Shown: positions 42,978 through 52,436, counted from the first letter of the stretch. The stretch: 64,000 nt of DNA from Marinobacter segnicrescens (GCF_900111555.1 NZ_FOHZ01000009.1:92015-156014); one strand, 5' to 3'. A program made the numbers and translations. The notes: generated from the sequence alone by a model not told the origin.

Positions 42978-44465
42978 TCAGTGCCCCATCAGCTGGTCAA
43001 CAGCGTCAGGCTTGTCGTGCACGCCAAAACGGTCAACGATGGTGGCGCTGGCCTCGTTCAGGCCGATCACCTCGACCTCGGCCCCTTCCCGGCGGAACTT
43101 GATCACCGCCTTGTCCAGAGCAGCTACCGCCGTAATGTCCCAGAAGTGGGCCCGGCTCAGGTCAATCACCACCTTATCCAGCGCCTCCTTGAAGTCAAAG
43201 GATTCGGTGAATTTTTCCGACGAGCTGAAGAAAACCTGACCGACCACCCGGTAGGTGCGGGTTGCGCTGTCTTCGTCGTAAGCCGAGGTAACGGCCATGT
43301 AGTGCCCCACCTTGTTGGCAAAGAACAGCGCGGCCAGCAATACACCCGCCAGCACACCAAAGGCGAGGTTGTGGGTAGCCACCACCACGATCACTGTCAC
43401 CACCATCACAATATTGGTGGACAGCGGATGCTCCTTGAGGTTCTTGATGGAACCCCAGCTGAAGGTACCGATGGATACCATGATCATCACAGCCACCAAC
43501 GCCGCCATGGGAATCTGCACCAGCCACTGGTCCAGCACCAGCACCATGATCAGCAGGAATACCCCTGCCGTTAATGTGGAGAGCCGGGTACGACCGCCGG
43601 ACTTGATATTGATGATGGACTGGCCAATCATCGCGCAACCCGCCATGCCACCGAGCAGGCCCGAGCCGATGTTGGCGATGCCCTGGCCCTTGCACTCCCG
43701 ATTGCGGTCAGACGTTGTGTCGGTCAGGTCGTCCACAATGGTCGCCGTCATCATGGACTCCAGCAGACCCACCACAGCGAGGCCGACGGAATAGGGCAGG
43801 ATAATCATCAGGGTGTCCAGGTTCAGGGGCACGTCCGGCCACAGGAATACCGGCAGGGTATCGGGCAGCTCACCCATATCCCCCACCGTGCGGATATCCA
43901 GGCCGAACCACATGGCCACACCGGTCAGTACCACGATGCAGACCAGTGGCGAGGGGATCAGCTTGCCCACGGCCGGCAGGTACGGGAACAGGTAGATAAT
44001 GCCCAGCCCGGCGGCGGTCATCGCGTAGACGTGCCAGGTCACATTGGTCAGCTCCGGCAACTGGGCCATAAAGATAAGAATCGCCAGGGCGTTCACGAAG
44101 CCGGTCACCACCGAGCGAGACACAAAGCGCATCAGTCCGCCCAGCTTCAGGTACCCGGCGACGATCTGCAGCACCCCGGTGAGCAGCGTGGCAGCCAGCA
44201 GGTATTCCAGGCCATGTTCCCTGACCAGGGTGACCATCAACAACGCCATGGCACCGGTGGCAGCGGAAATCATGCCCGGGCGACCGCCCACAAAGGCAAT
44301 CACCACGGCAATACAGAAAGAGGCATACAGACCCACCTTGGGGTCCACGCCAGCGATAATGGAGAAAGCGATGGCTTCCGGGACCAGGGCCAGGGCCACG
44401 ACGATGCCGGCGAGCAGGTCACCACGAATATTGGAGAGCCAGTTGGCTTTGAGGGTTTTCACCAT
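42978..44465 (-). CDS. SulP-family anion transporter with STAS domain
   Basis: This 495-residue membrane protein has about 11 helices and a C-terminal STAS domain. Landmarks are [27 protein letters not shown] at the start of the transport core, [17 protein letters not shown], and a STAS region with [26 protein letters not shown]. SulP proteins import sulfate or bicarbonate with Na+ or H+. The substrate cannot be decided from the sequence; the Usp pairing and marine context are compatible with bicarbonate transport, but this is inference. The gene starts at an ATG with a poor ribosome site, and the leader up to 44724 holds no gene. Confidence 0.88.
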   Translation of the reverse strand: MVKTLKANWLSNIRGDLLAGIVVALALVPEAIAFSIIAGVDPKVGLYASFCIAVVIAFVGGRPGMISAATGAMALLMVTLVREHGLEYLLAATLLTGVLQIVAGYLKLGGLMRFVSRSVVTGFVNALAILIFMAQLPELTNVTWHVYAMTAAGLGIIYLFPYLPAVGKLIPSPLVCIVVLTGVAMWFGLDIRTVGDMGELPDTLPVFLWPDVPLNLDTLMIILPYSVGLAVVGLLESMMTATIVDDLTDTTSDRNRECKGQGIANIGSGLLGGMAGCAMIGQSIINIKSGGRTRLSTLTAGVFLLIMVLVLDQWLVQIPMAALVAVMIMVSIGTFSWGSIKNLKEHPLSTNIVMVVTVIVVVATHNLAFGVLAGVLLAALFFANKVGHYMAVTSAYDEDSATRTYRVVGQVFFSSSEKFTESFDFKEALDKVVIDLSRAHFWDITAVAALDKAVIKFRREGAEVEVIGLNEASATIVDRFGVHDKPDAVDQLMGH

Positions 44466-44697
44466 AACAACGAAATTCCATGGATTGCAGATTCATCAGG
44501 CACAGGCATGTGCTCTTGCGACAAACAACACTCCATGTCTGCCGGAGGCGACCGGCGACGCGGCAATGCAGCGTGTCGAAACAAGTCGGAAGGGGGGCTG
44601 AGCGCTAGGGCGGAGTGATCGTCACAGTGGGCAGCGTAGTGTCTGGTTGATGAATATCAGCAGGGCTGATGAATAAGGGTCGCGGAGCATACCAGAA

Positions 44698-44720
44698 GCC
44701 CGGTCACAAAGTAACCGGGC
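44698..44720 (-). terminator. Terminator-like hairpin after the LpxH-like gene
   Basis: GCCCGGTCAC-AAA-GTAACCGGGC (44698-44720) gives a ten-bp stem with one G-T pair. It lies five bases past the stop codon of the minus-strand hydrolase gene. The following bases on the minus strand are only partly T-rich. Confidence 0.6.
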
Positions 44721-44724
44721 CGGG

Positions 44725-45570
44725 CTATATACGATTCACCTGGTCCAGGAAGGCCGCCGGCAGGATATCGATTACCGGGCGCCTGTCTCCGCAAACCTCT
44801 GGCGCGGGCGCCTCTGGCTCGGTGGCTATGATCGCCGGCTGCTCGGACCAGTGCAGCAATTGCAGCTGGCCGTCAGCCTGTTCCACAAGCGCCGTGCAGT
44901 GTTCTACCCAGTCACCGTCGTTGCAGTACAGGCCCTCCGGGCTGCGCAGAAAACCGGCGGAGTGAATATGGCCACAGATAAAGCCGTCATAATGCCCTTT
45001 CTCCGCCGCAGTCAGTGCCGCCAGCTCGAACCGCCGGATAAAGGTACGTGCCGACCCGATGCGCCCCTTGATCCAGGCCGCCAGGGACCAGTAGGGCTTA
45101 CCCTGCAGTCTACGCCAGGCATTGAACCAACGGTTCAGTCGCAGCAACAGGCCGTGGGCCCGATCTCCCACCAGCAGCATCAGCGGACTGCAACGCACCA
45201 CCTGGTCAAACTGGTCGCCATGACACACCATAAAGCGCCGGCCATCTGCCGTGGTGTGCACCACCTTCTGGCGCAATTCGACGCCGGCCACCGTCTGACC
45301 GCAAAAACGTCGCAGGAATTCATCATGGTTGCCTGGCACATAGACCACCCGGGTGGCGCCGGCAGCGATCGAGAGAAGCTTCTGGATGACCGCCCCATGG
45401 GCCGGTGACAGATGCACCCGCCGCTGCATGGCAATCAGGTCGACGATATCCCCGACCAGGTACAGGGTGTCGCAATGAACCTGCTCCAGAAAGTCCAGCA
45501 GGTACTCTGCCTGACAATCCGCCGTTCCCAGGTGAACATCAGAAATAAAAACACTGCGGTAGTGTGGCAT
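44725..45570 (-). CDS. UDP-2,3-diacylglucosamine diphosphatase-like metallophosphoesterase
   Basis: This 281-residue protein has a complete calcineurin-like motif set: SDVHLGT, VGDIVDL, PGNHDEFL, CHGDQFD and CGHIHSAG. This pattern, with VFISDVHLGTADCQAEYLLDFLEQV at the start, resembles the LpxH-like or YbbF-like group that hydrolyses UDP-2,3-diacylglucosamine in lipid A synthesis. It is longer than E. coli LpxH (240 residues) and carries a C-terminal extension of about 40 residues, so it may have another substrate. The ATG is at 45570. It has no operon partners. Confidence 0.75.
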   Translation of the reverse strand: MPHYRSVFISDVHLGTADCQAEYLLDFLEQVHCDTLYLVGDIVDLIAMQRRVHLSPAHGAVIQKLLSIAAGATRVVYVPGNHDEFLRRFCGQTVAGVELRQKVVHTTADGRRFMVCHGDQFDQVVRCSPLMLLVGDRAHGLLLRLNRWFNAWRRLQGKPYWSLAAWIKGRIGSARTFIRRFELAALTAAEKGHYDGFICGHIHSAGFLRSPEGLYCNDGDWVEHCTALVEQADGQLQLLHWSEQPAIIATEPEAPAPEVCGDRRPVIDILPAAFLDQVNRI

Positions 45571-45782
45571 GGCCCGCCCTGTTGCTTGCCCTGTTGTGAC
45601 TCAAGGCTGCCGGGACTCAGTGAAATCCCGGTGACAGTTAGCGGTCAGTTTGGTGACGCCTTCCAGGAATTGGGAAGTTTTGGAAATTTATATATGTAAA
45701 AACGGAATAGGTCAGAGCCTGTTAATTCCGTTACCTGAAATTCATAATAGGCCGCCAAGAATTCCCTGTCAGGAGAAGCCCC

Positions 45783-46736
45783 ATGTCCCGCCTCATGTCT
45801 GTACTTTTTATTGTCTTCAGTTCGCTGGCAGTGGCCGACGACAACACACCAGCACTGGTGGACGCTGACTGGCTGGCTGCCAACCTGGAGCGCGATGACC
45901 TGGTGGTACTGGATGTGCGTTCGGGTATCGATAACGGTGGCGACCGCAGTACCTTCGAACAGGGCCACATCCCGGGTGCCGTCTACAGCAGCTATACCGG
46001 CGATGGCTGGCGCGAGAACCGTGACGGCGTTACCGGCGTTCTGCCACCGGTCCGTTCCCTGGAGCGCCTGATCAGCAGCCTGGGTATCGCTAACGACAGC
46101 ACTGTCGTTGTGGCGCCAGCCGGCACCGGACCAACAGATTTCGGTAGCGCGGCCCGGGTTTACTGGACTTTCAAGGTACTGGGCCACGATGACGTCACCA
46201 TTCTCAACGGTGGCTTCGCTGGCTGGAAAGCCGCCGGCCAGGAAATCGCCGAAGGCCCGGGGGAGCGCCGCGAGGTAACGCAGTTCACCGCCAAACTGCA
46301 GAATGAGCTGCTCGCCACCCTGCAAGAAGTACAGGCCGCCCGTGACAGCCAGGCCCAACTGGTAGACGCACGGCCCGAAGACTACTTCCGGGGTGAAAAC
46401 CAGTCTCCTGCCGCCAGGGCCCCCGGCACCATTCCCGGCGCCCTCAACCTGCCCCACCAGTCTTTCATCGACGAACAGGACCAGGTGTTCTACCTGAACG
46501 ACGCCGTGGTATCCGAGCAGGTCAACGTAGCCGAACTGGATCCGCAGGCCCGTACCATTGCCTTCTGCAACACCGGCCACTGGGCCGCCACCGACTGGTT
46601 TGTGCTGAGCGAACTGGCCGGCTTCGAGGAAGTGGCCATGTACGATGGCTCCATGGCCGAGTGGTCCCAGGACAGCGACCGGCCCATGCAGGTTGCCAAG
46701 AAAGGCCTGGGCAAGCTTCTTGATCTGTTCAACTGA
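45783..46736 (+). CDS. Exported thiosulfate sulfurtransferase (two rhodanese domains)
   Basis: This 317-residue protein has an N-terminal signal sequence (MSRLMSVLFIVFSSLAVAD), so it acts in the periplasm. The first rhodanese domain is inactive-like, with VVAPAGTG at the loop where the catalytic Cys should lie. The second has the active loop FCNTGHWAATDWF with the catalytic Cys at about residue 263. It should transfer sulfane sulfur from thiosulfate or a similar donor to thiophilic acceptors. AGGAG precedes ATG 45783. It ends ten bases before the YeeE/YedE transporter gene, and the two may take up or detoxify thiosulfate together. Confidence 0.88.
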   Translation: MSRLMSVLFIVFSSLAVADDNTPALVDADWLAANLERDDLVVLDVRSGIDNGGDRSTFEQGHIPGAVYSSYTGDGWRENRDGVTGVLPPVRSLERLISSLGIANDSTVVVAPAGTGPTDFGSAARVYWTFKVLGHDDVTILNGGFAGWKAAGQEIAEGPGERREVTQFTAKLQNELLATLQEVQAARDSQAQLVDARPEDYFRGENQSPAARAPGTIPGALNLPHQSFIDEQDQVFYLNDAVVSEQVNVAELDPQARTIAFCNTGHWAATDWFVLSELAGFEEVAMYDGSMAEWSQDSDRPMQVAKKGLGKLLDLFN

Positions 46737-46746
46737 GTAAACACCC

Positions 46747-47958
46747 ATGTCGAATTCTGCAGTTCTCCAGCCTGGCATTCAGCCGGGCTGGCAGATTGAC
46801 CGCTTTATCGTCTCCACGGCCATTGCCGGCTTTGCCCTGCTGGGCCTGCTGATCTGGCTGGAAACCGCCCCCTTTATGGTGGCCCTGTTTGCCATTGGTA
46901 CGGTGCTGGGTATGGCCCTGTTCCATGGGGCCTTCGGCTTTACTGCCGGCTGGCGCAACCTGGTGGTAAAAAAGCGCGGAGCCGGCATGCGTGCCCAGCT
47001 GCTGTTGTTCGCGCTGTCTTCCCTGGTCATGGTGCCAATGCTCAACAGTGGCCAGCCCGGGCTGACCGGCAACATCGCACCAGTTGGCACGTCGCTGGTG
47101 GTTGGTTCCTTCCTGTTTGGTATTGGTATGCAGCTGGGCGGTGGCTGTGGCTCCGGCACCCTGTTTACGGTGGGCGCCGGCAATATCCGCATGGTCGTGA
47201 CGCTGATCTTCTTTATCGCCGGCGCGGTACTGGGTTCCATTAACCTGCCCTGGTGGCTGGACCAACCCGGCTTTGATCCGGTGCCCCTCGTTAATACCTT
47301 CGGGGTCAGCGGCGCCATCCTGGTGCAATTTATCGGGCTGGGACTGATTGCCTGGTGGGTCAACCGCATCGAACGCAAGGCCCACGGCTCAGTGGAGCGG
47401 GATGAATTACTGTGGAAAGGGCAGTCTCACGGTCCCCTGAGAACCCTGGTCAGCGGCCGCTGGCCGTTCACCTGGGCCATCCTGATCCTGGCAGCCGGTA
47501 ACGCCCTGACCCTGGCTATTGGCGGCGCCCCGTGGAGTGTCACCTTCGCGTTCAACGTCTGGGGCGCCAAGGCCCTGGAAGTGGTTGGTGTGAACATGTC
47601 CCAGTTTGAGTTCTGGACCTGGGATTACCCGGCCATGGCCCTGAAAGATTCGGTACTCACCAACATCCCCTCAGTGATGAACATCGGCCTGCTGCTGGGC
47701 GCCATGCTGGCGGCCGGCCTGGCCAACCGCTTCAACGAGGCCAGCCGCAACCGGCCGGAAGGTCGCCAGTTCCTGGCGGCGGTAGTGGGCGGCCTGTTGC
47801 TAGGCTACGGCGCCCGGCTGGGCTTCGGCTGCAATATCGGCGCCCTGTTCTCCGGCATTGCCTCTGCCAGCCTGCACGCCTGGATCTGGTTCGCCTGCGC
47901 CTTTGCCGGCTCGCTGATTGGCATCCGCTTGCGGCCCTGGTTCCGGCTGCCAAACTGA
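46747..47958 (+). CDS. YeeE/YedE-family sulfur transporter
   Basis: This 403-residue membrane protein has two internally repeated halves. It carries the conserved motifs GMQLGGGCGSGTLF and GYGARLGFGCNIGALFSGI; in thiosulfate transporter TsuA (YeeE) the Cys of such GCGxGT-type and GCNxG-type motifs line the path of the thiosulfate ion. It probably imports thiosulfate or a related sulfur compound. It lies between a periplasmic sulfurtransferase and a small Cys-rich membrane protein, with gaps of 10 and 17 bases, so the three genes form a likely sulfur operon. Confidence 0.88.
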   Translation: MSNSAVLQPGIQPGWQIDRFIVSTAIAGFALLGLLIWLETAPFMVALFAIGTVLGMALFHGAFGFTAGWRNLVVKKRGAGMRAQLLLFALSSLVMVPMLNSGQPGLTGNIAPVGTSLVVGSFLFGIGMQLGGGCGSGTLFTVGAGNIRMVVTLIFFIAGAVLGSINLPWWLDQPGFDPVPLVNTFGVSGAILVQFIGLGLIAWWVNRIERKAHGSVERDELLWKGQSHGPLRTLVSGRWPFTWAILILAAGNALTLAIGGAPWSVTFAFNVWGAKALEVVGVNMSQFEFWTWDYPAMALKDSVLTNIPSVMNIGLLLGAMLAAGLANRFNEASRNRPEGRQFLAAVVGGLLLGYGARLGFGCNIGALFSGIASASLHAWIWFACAFAGSLIGIRLRPWFRLPN

Positions 47959-47975
47959 TACGGGGGAACTGAATC

Positions 47976-48170
47976 ATGGAACGCGCCTACAACCGTACCC
48001 GTATCCTGATCGCGCTGGGCATCATCCTGGCGCTGATCCTGGCAGATCATCTGCGCAGCCCGACCTTTGCCTTCAATTCCGGGCAGGGCAATGTGCAGAC
48101 CGCCCTTAGCCAGCGGGACGAATCCGCCTGCGCACCCTGTGGTGCGCCCTGTCCGTCAACCCGGGAATAA
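47976..48170 (+). CDS. Small single-helix membrane protein with Cys-rich tail
   Basis: This 64-residue protein has one membrane helix (ILIALGIILALILAD) and a short C-terminal tail with CAPCGAPC, three cysteines in eight residues. GGGGGAA lies seven bases before the ATG. It follows the YeeE/YedE gene by 17 bases and is very likely cotranscribed with it. No family is recognised. The CxxCxxxC tail might carry sulfane sulfur or bind metal outside the membrane, but that is inference. Confidence 0.6.
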   Translation: MERAYNRTRILIALGIILALILADHLRSPTFAFNSGQGNVQTALSQRDESACAPCGAPCPSTRE

Positions 48171-48176
48171 TCGCTT

Positions 48177-49352
48177 TCAGGACAGGGACGTCAGCGCTTC
48201 AATATCCGCAAGGATAGCAGGGGCATCAGTAACCCGGGCCAGCCAGCTCAGCGGGATTCCCTGCTCCCCGCCAACGCCGTGTATCGCCGCCATCGCTGGA
48301 CCAATGATCCACGCCCGGCCGCAGGAGTCACCGCCACAGTGAATGTTGGCGCGCACGGCCTCGGAAAAGCTGCCGGCGTGCGCCAGGATATGGAAGATCA
48401 CCGGCATTGCCTCATTCAGGTAGCAGGTGCGGCCAAAGGTGCCACCTGCACCTGTGGGGTCCAGCCGGTCACCGGTGCGTGCCGTCGCGAGGTCATCCTG
48501 GTGTGGGGCTTCAAAGGCCGCTGCATCCAGTGCTGCTGACATCGGCTTACCCTGGAAAAGGCCCTCAAGGAGTCTTGCTGCGCATCTTGCCCAGGCAACG
48601 GCCTCATCGTTATGGTTGGTCACCCGCACAGCCGCTTCTGTCTTCTCCAGAAGGTCATCAAGACCGCAATAACACGCCACCAGCGGTGGCAGCTTGGAGA
48701 CAGCCGGCAACTGCATGTCATCGGCACCACTTTCCGGCAACAGGTAACGGTCAATGGTCTGAGCCAGGTGGACGCCTGCTTCCTGGACCTCGGGCTCGTG
48801 ATAGGTCAGATCAATGGCCTTTCGGACCGGCCCTGCCAACTGTTCGCCACTGAGGCGACTCGTGTAGGGCAGCACTTTCTGGACCAGTATACGTTTTTGC
48901 TGATCCGTGAGACTGGCAGTCGTGGTGGCCCGGGCCTGTTCAATGGCCTTGCGCTCAATGGTATCCAGGTTACTCAGCGTCACACGGGTAGGGTTGTCGA
49001 TATAACCCTGCCACTGGCCGCCCGGGCCGAAGAAAGCCCGGAACCGACGCTGATAGTCACGAATATCCAGGCGCCCTTCACAGGCCAGCAGGCTGTCGGT
49101 AAGCACGCCAGTCGCGGCACCATAGTGGCTGATATCGCCGGCCTTTTTCCCTTCATGGGCGAAATAACCAAAGCTGCCACGGAAGTAGTCAAGCTTCGGA
49201 GGCAGGAACTCCGGGCGTTCGCCACCAACCTCCCAAATGCGATCGCTGTCATACAGCCAGTGCAGGCCCAGACTCGCTGCATCGGCAACCCAGCCCCCGG
49301 CAAGGGCATTGATAAAGGCCGTTGATCTGCCGGCCGGCATACGCTGTTTCAT
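48177..49352 (-). CDS. ADP-ribosylglycohydrolase-family protein
   Basis: This 391-residue protein of the ADP-ribosylglycohydrolase fold has ALAGGWVADAASLGLHWLYD at the start and the metal-binding motif NIHCGGDSCGRAWIIGPAMAA near the end. The active enzymes remove ADP-ribose from proteins or small molecules using two Mg ions; here the motif has HCGGDSCGR in place of the usual GGDTDT, so an altered substrate is possible. The ORF is convergent with the small membrane protein gene, with a gap of six bases. It has good ribosome spacing (GGGAGAGGGCC). The function is not known. Confidence 0.75.
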   Translation of the reverse strand: MKQRMPAGRSTAFINALAGGWVADAASLGLHWLYDSDRIWEVGGERPEFLPPKLDYFRGSFGYFAHEGKKAGDISHYGAATGVLTDSLLACEGRLDIRDYQRRFRAFFGPGGQWQGYIDNPTRVTLSNLDTIERKAIEQARATTTASLTDQQKRILVQKVLPYTSRLSGEQLAGPVRKAIDLTYHEPEVQEAGVHLAQTIDRYLLPESGADDMQLPAVSKLPPLVACYCGLDDLLEKTEAAVRVTNHNDEAVAWARCAARLLEGLFQGKPMSAALDAAAFEAPHQDDLATARTGDRLDPTGAGGTFGRTCYLNEAMPVIFHILAHAGSFSEAVRANIHCGGDSCGRAWIIGPAMAAIHGVGGEQGIPLSWLARVTDAPAILADIEALTSLS

Positions 49353-49400
49353 GGCCCTCTCCCGCGAAAAACCGGATCCTGCTGGATAGCAAAACTGGTT

Positions 49401-50264
49401 TCATACGACCTTCCCGGTGTTAACCGTTCCGTTCGACGTCACCTTGCTACCACTAGACAGTACACTGTTTCTCAGCGGCTGGATCAACATCTGATCCAGC
49501 CTCAGATCCCGCCTGGTGCGAAAGTCCTCAATACCGATGGTCATGCCAAGATGGCCTTTTTCCGGCTGGTCCCGGTAGGTGCCGAACAGCCGGTCCCACC
49601 AGGGCAGGTTGAAGCCGAAGTTACTGTCGGTTTCCCGGCGGATGATTGAATGGTGGACCCGATGCATGTCCGGTGTGACGACGATCAGCCGCAACCACTT
49701 GTCGAGCCACAGGGGCAACCGGACATTACCGTGGTTGAACATGGCCGTGGCATTCAGCAGAACCTCGAAGATCAGGACGGCCAGCACAGGGGCACCCAGC
49801 AGAACGACGATGGCCACCTTGATCATCATCGACAGCACAATCTCAACCGGGTGAAAACGCAGGGCTGTGGTGACATCAAATTCCAGGTCCGCGTGATGCA
49901 TCCGGTGCAGGCGCCATAGCCAGGGCACCGCATGAAATACACGGTGCTGGAAGTAGATGGCGGCGTCGAGCATCAGTACCGCGAGCACCACAGAAACCCA
50001 GGCAGGCAAGGCCACCAGGTTCAGCAAACCCCAGCCATTTTCTGACGCCATCAGCGCAGCGCCAACGGCGGCCACCGGGAACAGCACCCTAACCGCCAGC
50101 GTATCCAGCACCACGATCATCAGGTTGGCCGGCCACCGTGTCCGGCGGCCAACCGCCTGGGGGCGGCGAGCCGCAAAAACCTCCCACAGGGCCATGGTGA
50201 CCAGCACCGACAGGAAAAAGCCAAACTGGATCACCGGTTCATGGGCAAGCAGGGTTTCGGTCAT
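49401..50264 (-). CDS. Sterol desaturase/fatty acid hydroxylase-family membrane protein
   Basis: This 287-residue protein has three to four membrane helices and the histidine clusters HRVFH, HRMHH and HRVHHS that bind the di-iron centre of this superfamily. Such enzymes hydroxylate or desaturate lipids, alkanes or carotenoids with oxygen. The bacterial substrate is unknown. ATG 50264 has GAGG upstream. It follows the ArsR-rhodanese regulator after 14 bases, which suggests cotranscription with it. Confidence 0.85.
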   Translation of the reverse strand: MTETLLAHEPVIQFGFFLSVLVTMALWEVFAARRPQAVGRRTRWPANLMIVVLDTLAVRVLFPVAAVGAALMASENGWGLLNLVALPAWVSVVLAVLMLDAAIYFQHRVFHAVPWLWRLHRMHHADLEFDVTTALRFHPVEIVLSMMIKVAIVVLLGAPVLAVLIFEVLLNATAMFNHGNVRLPLWLDKWLRLIVVTPDMHRVHHSIIRRETDSNFGFNLPWWDRLFGTYRDQPEKGHLGMTIGIEDFRTRRDLRLDQMLIQPLRNSVLSSGSKVTSNGTVNTGKVV

Positions 50265-50278
50265 GGCAGTGCCTCGCC

Positions 50279-50935
50279 TTATTGGACCGGCAAGCCGGCG
50301 GCTTTCCACTCGGGAAAGCCTTCGTCAAAACGCCGCACCTGATAGCCCAGCGCCCGCAATTTCTTGACCGCCTCGTGGGACAGCACGCAGTAGGGACCCC
50401 GACAGTAGGCGACGATTTCCCGGTCCTTGGGCAATTCGTCGAGCATGGCTTCCAGTTGTTCCAGTGGAATATTGATGGCGTCGGGCAGGTGCCCTGACTC
50501 AAACTCGTCTTCCGGTCGCACATCCAGCAGTGCAACAGAGCCGTGCCGGAGCCCTGACAAGAGTTCTCCCCGCGAGATGGCCTCCAGGGCGCCATCGGGG
50601 TTGTCGTCGGCAAACAGCCGGCTGACCAGACGCTCCATTTCCGCCAGATTGGTTTCCGCCACGTCCCGCATCAGGCTCAGCAGGGTGACGGTTCGCTGGT
50701 CTGTCAGGCGGTAGATCATTTGCTTACCGGCCCGCCTTGCGGTCACCAGGCCCGCCCGGCGCAGATGCTGCAGGTGCGCGGAAGCATTGCCTACCGTCAG
50801 CCCGGCAGTTTCAGCCAGGGTTTCGACTGCCGCCTCCCCTTGCGCCAGTCTCTCCAGCAAGGCAAGCCGGTGGCCATTGCCCAGCGCTTTGCCAACCTGG
50901 GCGAGGGTGTCGAGCAGATCCTGTCTGATGGTCAT
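50279..50935 (-). CDS. ArsR-type regulator fused to rhodanese
   Basis: This 218-residue protein has an N-terminal winged helix of the ArsR type (GNGHRLALLERLAQG, TVGNASAHLQHLRRAGLVTARRAGKQMIYRL) and a C-terminal rhodanese domain with the active loop YCRGPYCVLS. Such fusions sense reactive sulfur species through the rhodanese Cys and regulate sulfur transport or detoxification. It lacks the metal-binding CxC of classical ArsR. A perfect palindrome (51007-51026) in the 161-base gap to the divergent MFS gene is the likely operator. GGAGAG precedes the ATG. Confidence 0.88.
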   Translation of the reverse strand: MTIRQDLLDTLAQVGKALGNGHRLALLERLAQGEAAVETLAETAGLTVGNASAHLQHLRRAGLVTARRAGKQMIYRLTDQRTVTLLSLMRDVAETNLAEMERLVSRLFADDNPDGALEAISRGELLSGLRHGSVALLDVRPEDEFESGHLPDAINIPLEQLEAMLDELPKDREIVAYCRGPYCVLSHEAVKKLRALGYQVRRFDEGFPEWKAAGLPVQ

Positions 50936-51006
50936 CGTTCGTTTCTCTCCAGAGTTGCCGGGGTACCCAAACCTGGGCCGGACTTGGCAGACCGGTATAT
51001 TATTTT

Positions 51007-51026
51007 ATTCTAACGTTTATTAGAAT
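51007..51026. promoter_or_regulatory. Palindromic operator, probably for the ArsR-rhodanese regulator
   Basis: ATTCTAA-CGTTTA-TTAGAAT is a perfect seven-bp inverted repeat with a six-base spacer, in the ArsR-MFS divergent gap. It resembles operators of small winged-helix repressors. It lies between the two start codons and could control both genes. Confidence 0.65.
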
Positions 51027-51096
51027 GTTGGCAATAGCAAGGCTTGCGGTATGGTACATTTACGCGCGCCCGGCTCACTCGTGGAGAAACTTTCAG

Positions 51097-52314
51097 ATGG
51101 CCCCTTATCACCTCGAAAAACGCAACGTCGCCATCCTGGTGGTCAGTCAGACCTTTTTCATGGTGGCTGCCATAACGGTCATGACCCTCAGCGGCGTCGT
51201 GGGGCAGCAGCTTAGCCCCGACCCCGGGCTGGCAACGCTGCCCATTGCCATCATGATGCTGGGCACCGTGGTGTCGACCTTGCCGGCCTCCTTGTACATG
51301 AAGCGGGTCGTTCGTCGTCGCGGGTTCATGACCGGTGCCAGCGTCGGCGGTGCTGCCGGTGGGTTGCTGAGCTTCACCGCCATTGCCCTGGACTCCTTCT
51401 GGCTGTTCTGCCTTGGCAGCGCTCTTCTGGGCCTTTACCAGGGATTTGCCATGTATTACCGCTTCGCGGCGGTGGACGTTGCCAGCCCGGCCTTCCGTAG
51501 CCGGGCCATTTCCTTTGTGCTGGCCGGCGGTGTGGCCGCCGCCTTTCTGGGCCCCTGGAACGCCAGCATGGCGACCGGGCTCATCGAAGCCGTGCCCTCC
51601 GGTGGCCCCTATCTGATCATCGCCATCCTGGCCCTTCTCGCCATGGGTTTGCTGAGTCAGCTGAAGGTTCCTCCCGCGGGCGAACCCCAACCCGGAGAAA
51701 CCACTCGTCCCATGTCGGCCATCGCAATGCAACCACGGTTTCAGGTGGCAGTGATTGCCGGTGCCGTGGGCTACGCCGTCATGATCCTGGTGATGACAGC
51801 CACACCGCTGGCCATGCGCAGTCACGGCTTTGATATGGCACAGGTGGCCATGATCATGCAGTGGCACGTACTGGGCATGTATGTGCCCTCGTTCTTTACA
51901 GGCGGCCTGATTGCCCGGTTCGGGGTGGGTCGCATCCTGCTCACCGGCTGCCTGCTTCTGGTAGGCACCGTGTTGATCGCTACGCTGGGCGCAAGCCTGG
52001 CCCACTTCTGGTTCGCACTGGTGTTGCTGGGTGTTGGCTGGAACTTTCTGTTCATCGGTGGCAGTACACTGCTTTCGACCGTCCACGCGGAGGCCGAGCG
52101 AGGCAAGGTACAGGGGGTCAATGACCTGGCCATCTTCGTACTGGTGGCCATTGGCTCACTAATGTCCGGGTCACTGTTGCACCACCTGGGCTGGGAGACA
52201 CTCAACCTCATGATGCTGGCCCCCATAGCCCTGGTAGTTCTGGCAACTGTCTGGCTACGGATGAATATGCGAATGGCGCCGGTATCCGCGGCTGCGGGGG
52301 CAGGTGAGTCATAG
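51097..52314 (+). CDS. MFS transporter
   Basis: This 405-residue membrane protein has about 12 helices and the loop KRVVRRRGFMTGASVGG, a variant of the MFS motif A. No substrate motif is evident. It is divergent from the ArsR-rhodanese regulator and may be its target, in which case it would carry a sulfur- or metalloid-related compound. ATG 51097 has GGAG upstream; the frame from 51025 adds 24 untypical residues and overlaps the operator. Confidence 0.85.
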   Translation: MAPYHLEKRNVAILVVSQTFFMVAAITVMTLSGVVGQQLSPDPGLATLPIAIMMLGTVVSTLPASLYMKRVVRRRGFMTGASVGGAAGGLLSFTAIALDSFWLFCLGSALLGLYQGFAMYYRFAAVDVASPAFRSRAISFVLAGGVAAAFLGPWNASMATGLIEAVPSGGPYLIIAILALLAMGLLSQLKVPPAGEPQPGETTRPMSAIAMQPRFQVAVIAGAVGYAVMILVMTATPLAMRSHGFDMAQVAMIMQWHVLGMYVPSFFTGGLIARFGVGRILLTGCLLLVGTVLIATLGASLAHFWFALVLLGVGWNFLFIGGSTLLSTVHAEAERGKVQGVNDLAIFVLVAIGSLMSGSLLHHLGWETLNLMMLAPIALVVLATVWLRMNMRMAPVSAAAGAGES

Positions 52315-52319
52315 CCGGA

Positions 52320-52436
52320 CGGGACCTTGTTCCTGGCGATCAACATAAAACTGCTGCCGCAGCCCACATCCAGAATCCTGTCCCCAGGCCGAAAGCCCAG
52401 GTGCTTCTGCCTCAGAGCCAGTTCGGCCTCACCGAG
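52320..52436 (-). pseudogene. Fragment of a SAM-dependent methyltransferase
   Basis: Reading the minus strand, the bases encode EAELALRQKHLGFRPGDR and then ILDVGCGSS, which looks like the start of motif I of a class I methyltransferase such as a cyclopropane-fatty-acid synthase. The match stops after about 40 residues and there is no start, no stop nearby, and the frame continues antisense to the MFS gene. It also overlaps the 3' end of the YiiX-like gene in another frame. It is probably a remnant of an erased gene. Confidence 0.45.
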
